This document shows, piece by piece, positions 59,882 to 64,000 of a stretch of 64,000 nucleotides of DNA. This stretch comes from Clostridia bacterium (GTDB taxonomy: Bacteria; Bacillota; Clostridia; Christensenellales; Borkfalkiaceae). The notes beneath the pieces are model-generated. The model did no database searches, was not told the origin of the DNA, and saw only the letters and a list, made by a program, of their open reading frames with translations. The translations under genes were made by a program, and so were the position numbers. Position 1 is the stretch's first letter, and each line of letters starts with the position of its first letter. The stretch is from positions 1 through 64,000 of the forward strand of contig JAFQWV010000022.1 in NCBI GenBank assembly GCA_017407325.1, in the 5' to 3' direction.

Positions 59882-61057
59882 GTGAATATTTGTTTTTCCG
59901 TTTGCGAATACGACCCTTTTCATAACGGTCACGCATACCACGTATCACAAATGAAAAATTTGGGCGCAGATTTTACCGTCGTTATCATGAGTGGAAGCTT
60001 TACCCAACGTGGCGAGATTGCTATTTTGGATAAATACACGCGCGCAAGCCACGCTATTATGGCTGGGGCTGATATGGTAATCGAGCTTCCGACGGCTTTT
60101 GCAACTTCCAACGCCGAAATATTTGCAAGCGGAGCTGTGAAATTAATTAACGCCTTGGGTGGCGGGACTTTGTGTTTTGGCTCGGAGCAAGGAAATAGTG
60201 AAGAATTTTTAAAACTTGCCAAAATTAGTTTGAACGAAACTGACGAGTTTAAGAAAGCGTTAAAGGCAGAGTTAGAAAAGGGGCTTCCTTTTGCAGTGGC
60301 TAACGTCAAGGCGATTGAAAAAACTTATTCGGGTGTGAGCACTGAGCTTTTAAATAGTCCTAATTCCGTTTTGGGCTTAGAGTACGTTAAGGCAATTTTA
60401 AGACAAAACGCAAACGTTGAGATTATGCCGATTAAAAGAGTTGGCGCGGGTTTTAAAGATAATAATTTTGAAGATAAATTTTGCTCAGCATCAGCAATAA
60501 GAGGGGCTATAAGCCAGTTAAATCGCGAAAAAGCAAAAAGCTTCGTTCCAGATTTTGTGTATAAAGATTTGCCTAATTCGCTTTTAGATATAAGCGAAAC
60601 GGTAATTTATTCGATTTTACAAAAGAGCGAAAACGACCTAAAAAAGGTGCTTGACTGTACCGAAGGGCTTGAGAATAGATTTAAGCAATGCGCAAAGTCT
60701 GCAAAGAGTTTTACCGAGCTTATTGACCTTATGGAAACTAAGCGCTATACACGTGCAAGGCTTTCAAGAATTGCCCTTCAAAACGCGCTGAATATCACAG
60801 AAGATAAAATAAGAAACTTGCTAAAATCAGGTGCGTATATAAAAGTTTTGGCGATAAAGAAAGAAAAAACAGAACTTCTTTCTATACTTTCTAATAAAAT
60901 TGATAAGCGCACTACGTCACTTATCACTAGAAAAAGTGACGTCGATAAATTAAAAGGTGCGAAAAAAGTTGGCTTTTGTATTGACGAATTTGCCCTTTCC
61001 GTTTATAATTTAGTAAGTGGCAAAAATCTTAACGCTTACGATATGAAAATTATTTAA
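59882..61057 (+). CDS. tmcAL: tRNA(Met) cytidine acetate ligase
   Basis: This 391-residue protein of the YlbM/TmcAL family makes N4-acetylcytidine at the wobble base of elongator tRNA-Met from acetate and ATP. The nucleotidyltransferase motif CEYDPFHNGHAYH (HxGH, about 7-19) is intact, then VIMSGSFTQRG and FGSEQGN. The GTG start is preceded by AAGGAG. It is divergent from pta-ackA, whose product is acetate, its substrate. Confidence 0.92.
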   Translation: MNICFSVCEYDPFHNGHAYHVSQMKNLGADFTVVIMSGSFTQRGEIAILDKYTRASHAIMAGADMVIELPTAFATSNAEIFASGAVKLINALGGGTLCFGSEQGNSEEFLKLAKISLNETDEFKKALKAELEKGLPFAVANVKAIEKTYSGVSTELLNSPNSVLGLEYVKAILRQNANVEIMPIKRVGAGFKDNNFEDKFCSASAIRGAISQLNREKAKSFVPDFVYKDLPNSLLDISETVIYSILQKSENDLKKVLDCTEGLENRFKQCAKSAKSFTELIDLMETKRYTRARLSRIALQNALNITEDKIRNLLKSGAYIKVLAIKKEKTELLSILSNKIDKRTTSLITRKSDVDKLKGAKKVGFCIDEFALSVYNLVSGKNLNAYDMKII

Positions 61058-61068
61058 AAGGTATATAT

Positions 61069-61731
61069 ATGAAAAAATTTATTAAATCAATTTGTTTATT
61101 GCTTTCATTAATCGTCGTTGCATCTTTTTGTGGTTGTCAAAAAGAAGAGCCTAAAATCGTTTCCTTGGCATCTATCGTTTACACCGAAGTTCTCGAAAGT
61201 CAGGATAACGCCGAATGGAAGATGGTTTTAGTGCCTGTTCAAACGGGTGCTAATTATGAAATCTCAAGTCTTGGTGGAGCAATTCTTCCAGATGAAAACG
61301 GCGTAAATGATAAGGGCGAAGAAGTCGTAATTGAAAAGGGCGACCTTATCATTATGGAGTTTGAAGAATCTATTTATATCCGTCAAGAAACCGATCCGAA
61401 AGTGTTTATAGAAGGTCCTGTTTCTATTAAAAGAGTAAGTAAAAACTATTCTTTTGAAGTGGTTGACGGTGGGTATAAATTTATTATTCCACTACTGGAT
61501 ATTTACAACGGACAAATTGCAAAGGTAGACAGAAATTTAGAGTTTTACACCTATAAATCTAGCGAAAAACCAACAGAAACAGCGCAGTATAGCGCGGTTA
61601 TCGAAGATATTTCGCAAATTGTCAACGATAGAACCGAAGGATTTGTGACGTTTTTCGTGCCAAGTGATAAAGCAAACGTTGTTATAAATTCGCTCGCGTT
61701 TGGCAACGTTTGGGTGACTAAAAATGGCTAA
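61069..61731 (+). CDS. lipoprotein of unknown function
   Basis: This 220-residue lipoprotein has a signal ending in SFCGC and a beta-rich body with repeated Ile/Val strands. It ends FVPSDKANVVINSLAFGNVW. Its stop overlaps the start of the polyamine synthase-like gene by eight bases, so the two are coupled and may work together at the membrane. No family is recognised. Confidence 0.65.
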   Translation: MKKFIKSICLLLSLIVVASFCGCQKEEPKIVSLASIVYTEVLESQDNAEWKMVLVPVQTGANYEISSLGGAILPDENGVNDKGEEVVIEKGDLIIMEFEESIYIRQETDPKVFIEGPVSIKRVSKNYSFEVVDGGYKFIIPLLDIYNGQIAKVDRNLEFYTYKSSEKPTETAQYSAVIEDISQIVNDRTEGFVTFFVPSDKANVVINSLAFGNVWVTKNG

Positions 61732-63313
61732 TAAAAAATGGTTTTTATACGCGACTGAATTTTTCGGTGGTATGGCTGTAATGGCGATTGAGCTTGGAGC
61801 AAGCAGGCTTCTTGCTCCGTACTTTTCTTCGTCGCAAATAGTTTGGACGATTATTATCGGAACGATTATGATTGCGCTTGCAATCGGTAACGTGTGGGGT
61901 GGAAAGCTTGCCGATAAAGATCCTAATCCGTCAAAGCTTTATTTAAGGCTTATGATAGTTGCCGTTTGGACTGCGTGCATACCTTTTGTTGGAAAGTACG
62001 TAATTGCACTTATATCGCTTATCTTAGCGCTATTTGTCGGCAACGGCTTTTTGATAATCGCGTCGCTACTTTCGTGTGCTATTTTGTTTGTTTTTCCACT
62101 TATTTTACTTGGCTCGATAACTCCGTCACTCGTAAAATATACGGTAAAGACCTTAGATGAAAGTGGAAAAACGGTAGGTATGCTTGAAGCGCTCAACACA
62201 ATCGGTAGCATAATCGGAACGTTTTTACCGACCTTCGTGACAATTCCTACGGTTGGAACGAGTTGGACGTTTATAATATTCGCACTCGTTTTATTCGCGC
62301 TTTCCGTAACGTATTTCATTTCTAATAAAATTCACCTGGTAAAAAGTGGCGTAAGTTTGTTGGTTATTATAGTATGTGCTGTTCTTTCTTCAATAAACGG
62401 CTTTGCGTTTTGGGATAGCAGTTTAAAATACGAAGGTGAATCTATTTACAACTATCTTCAAGTTTACGAAACTGACACGAAAATCGTGCTATCGACCAAC
62501 GTTTTATTTGGTCAGCAATCGGTAAAACCGAAAAGCGGAGCATTATCTGGCGGTTATTACGACTACGCACTCGCAGCACCTATAATGAGTGATTTATACG
62601 AAAAAGAAGGTGGCGAGGTTTTAATTTTAGGATTGGGCGCAGGAACGTACGCTAACCAATGTATAAAATACTACGGCGCGCACGTTGAAGGCGTTGAGAT
62701 TGACACAGATATCGTCAATCTTGCATATGAATATTTTGACTTAGACGAAAGAGTTGATGCACACGTTTTCGACGGTAGAGCCTATCTTACGGTAGGGCAA
62801 GGCAAAAACAAAAAGTACGACGTAATAATGGTTGACGCGTATCAAGATATAACGATACCTTTTCAAATGTCAAGCGTAGAATTTTTTAAAGAAGTAAAAT
62901 CCCACCTAACGGAAAACGGCGTTATGGTCGTTAATATGAATATGTATTCTGACGAGAAAAACTCGATAAACGCTTATTTAAGCGACACGATATCTTCTGT
63001 TTTTTCAGAGGTTTCGACCGTTAAATCGGGAACTAATCGCATACTTTTTGCAACGGATAGAACTAACTACTTAACTGTTTTTGATGAAAGAATTAACTCA
63101 ATTTCCGACAGTGACTTAAAGCGTTGTATGATTAACTGTTATAACGGTTTATCGACTTATAGCGCAGGTAACTCTATTTTAACCGACGATAAAGCACCTG
63201 TAGAGCTTTTGGGGCTTGACTTAATCGACAAAATGATAGCTGGCGAACTTAGCTACTATCAAAACTACCTAAAGGACCACTCAATTTTTGATTTGTTTAA
63301 TGAATTAACCTAA
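61724..63313 (+). CDS. fused membrane / spermidine synthase-like protein
   Basis: This 529-residue protein has about seven membrane helices in the first 220 residues: ATEFFGGMAVMAIELGASRL at the start, then LEALNTIGSIIGTFLPT. A Rossmann domain of the spermidine synthase type follows, with VLILGLGAGTYANQC (about 300-314), VEGVEIDTDIVNLAYEYF and VIMVDAYQ. Such fused proteins are thought to make polyamines or related aminopropyl products; the true substrate is untested. Confidence 0.85.
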   Translation: MANKKWFLYATEFFGGMAVMAIELGASRLLAPYFSSSQIVWTIIIGTIMIALAIGNVWGGKLADKDPNPSKLYLRLMIVAVWTACIPFVGKYVIALISLILALFVGNGFLIIASLLSCAILFVFPLILLGSITPSLVKYTVKTLDESGKTVGMLEALNTIGSIIGTFLPTFVTIPTVGTSWTFIIFALVLFALSVTYFISNKIHLVKSGVSLLVIIVCAVLSSINGFAFWDSSLKYEGESIYNYLQVYETDTKIVLSTNVLFGQQSVKPKSGALSGGYYDYALAAPIMSDLYEKEGGEVLILGLGAGTYANQCIKYYGAHVEGVEIDTDIVNLAYEYFDLDERVDAHVFDGRAYLTVGQGKNKKYDVIMVDAYQDITIPFQMSSVEFFKEVKSHLTENGVMVVNMNMYSDEKNSINAYLSDTISSVFSEVSTVKSGTNRILFATDRTNYLTVFDERINSISDSDLKRCMINCYNGLSTYSAGNSILTDDKAPVELLGLDLIDKMIAGELSYYQNYLKDHSIFDLFNELT

Positions 63314-63326
63314 AAAGGATATATTT

Positions 63327-64000
63327 ATGAAAGGATTTTTAAACGCAAGCGTTCTAATTGGAAAAGATATAGTCGTAACTAACGTTGGAATAGAAAACGG
63401 CAAGATTGTTGCAATCGGAAGCGATATCGAAATTTCACAGCCTTTTGAAATTCCTAATAGTGCTATAGTTTTACCCGGTTTTATCGACCAACACGTTCAC
63501 GGCGCAGGGGGTAGCGATGCTATGGATAAAGATGTTTCGGCTATCGCTACTATTTCAAAGTCGCTTGCAATGGAAGGAACGACTTCGTTTTTAGCAACGA
63601 CTATGACTCAAAGCCCGGAAAATATTAAAGGTGCGCTTAGCGCGGTTAAGGATTATATTAATTTAAACGATAGTCAAGGCGCGCGCGTTTTGGGCGTTCA
63701 CTTAGAAGGTCCGTTCATCTCGCCAAAATTCGTTGGCGCACAGCCTTTAGAATACGTTCAAGCACCAAATGTAGAGACTTTTAAAGAATACGAAAAGGCA
63801 TCGGGGAACAACATTAAAATCGTTTCGCTTGCACCTGAGATTGACGGCGCAAAAGAACTTATCAAATATTTAAAAGAGAGAAATATCGTTCCGTCAATCG
63901 GGCATACGGGCGCAAAATATTCGGATATCGAAAAGGGTATCGAGTATGGTTTAAGTAACGTTACGCACACTTATAACGCACAAACCGCGCTTCATCACAG
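63327..64000 (+). CDS. nagA: N-acetylglucosamine-6-phosphate deacetylase (5' part)
   Basis: The gene is cut by the window end; about 224 residues are visible. The enzyme removes acetate from GlcNAc-6-P in amino-sugar catabolism. The metal site motifs are seen: PGFIDQHVHGAGG (about 51-63), LGVHLEGPFISP (about 126-137), SIGHTGA (about 191-197) and the start of THTYNA (about 212-217). AAAAGGA precedes the ATG. The acetate formed would enter the same pool as that of pta-ackA. Confidence 0.93.
   Translation, partial: MKGFLNASVLIGKDIVVTNVGIENGKIVAIGSDIEISQPFEIPNSAIVLPGFIDQHVHGAGGSDAMDKDVSAIATISKSLAMEGTTSFLATTMTQSPENIKGALSAVKDYINLNDSQGARVLGVHLEGPFISPKFVGAQPLEYVQAPNVETFKEYEKASGNNIKIVSLAPEIDGAKELIKYLKERNIVPSIGHTGAKYSDIEKGIEYGLSNVTHTYNAQTALHH

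Overview
The window is AT-rich DNA from a low-GC Gram-positive bacterium, most likely an uncultured gut member of the Clostridia (Bacillota). The signs are strong AGGAGG-type ribosome binding sites, many near-consensus TTGACA-17-TATAAT promoters, Gram-positive lipoproteins with Ser/Thr-rich linkers after the lipobox, the pta-ackA-DUF177-rpmF cluster divergent from a TmcAL/YlbM-like gene, and a TIGR03960/TIGR03936-type radical SAM pair. The genus cannot be fixed from the sequence alone.

Region 1 (about 1-15.3 kb) is accessory. It opens with a mobile element remnant or element end: a large serine recombinase, a HUH rolling-circle-type replication initiator, a 44-residue ORF, and three long inverted repeats that could be a replication origin. 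A defence island follows. On the plus strand are a Cro-like regulator, an HNH endonuclease and an EVE-PD-(D/E)XK nuclease broken by one in-frame stop. On the minus strand is a tightly packed operon: XRE regulator, D12-class adenine methylase, DUF262 protein, HEPN protein, second DNA methylase, and a PIN-like protein with C-terminal membrane segments. DUF2971, a small membrane protein and a divergent XRE/zinc-ribbon-membrane-protein switch with clear operators close the island.

Region 2 (15.6-42.7 kb) mixes metabolic, envelope and stress genes. It holds an LCM-type methyltransferase, three tandem zinc-ribbon microproteins, lipoproteins, GNAT, a ZIP transporter, two acyltransferases and two pectate-lyase-like lipoproteins. 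At 24.6-33.1 kb is a four-gene cassette: TerY-like VWA protein, PP2C phosphatase, Ser/Thr kinase and a 1586-residue DUF4011/SF1 helicase. This is a TerY-P triad coupled to a DNA- or RNA-processing enzyme. A metal-handling block follows: copA, copZ, a small HNH-like protein and a 10-TM heavy-metal permease. The copA-copZ gap contains two arrays of short constant linkers alternating with different hairpins.

Region 3 (42.8-49 kb) lies beside a tRNA-Ser and looks plastic. It holds a 5'-truncated histidine kinase remnant, a family of dispersed repeats, a 0.35-kb segmental duplication carrying a broken XRE gene, a possible secreted-toxin/immunity/protease module, ung, a third linker-hairpin array and an XRE-operator switch. 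Region 4 (49-64 kb) is mostly core genome: the radical SAM pair, GNAT, cytidylate-kinase-like protein, two surface lipoproteins (VWA/EF-hand and DNA/RNA nuclease), tRNA-Val, rpmF, DUF177, ackA, pta, tmcAL, a polyamine synthase-like membrane protein and the 5' part of nagA running off the window.

The best candidates for undescribed biology are the linker-hairpin arrays (35.6-35.9 kb and 47.0-47.2 kb), the TerY-P/DUF4011 cassette with an apparently dead nuclease tail, the methylase-DUF262-HEPN-PIN island, and the triplet zinc-ribbon microprotein operon.
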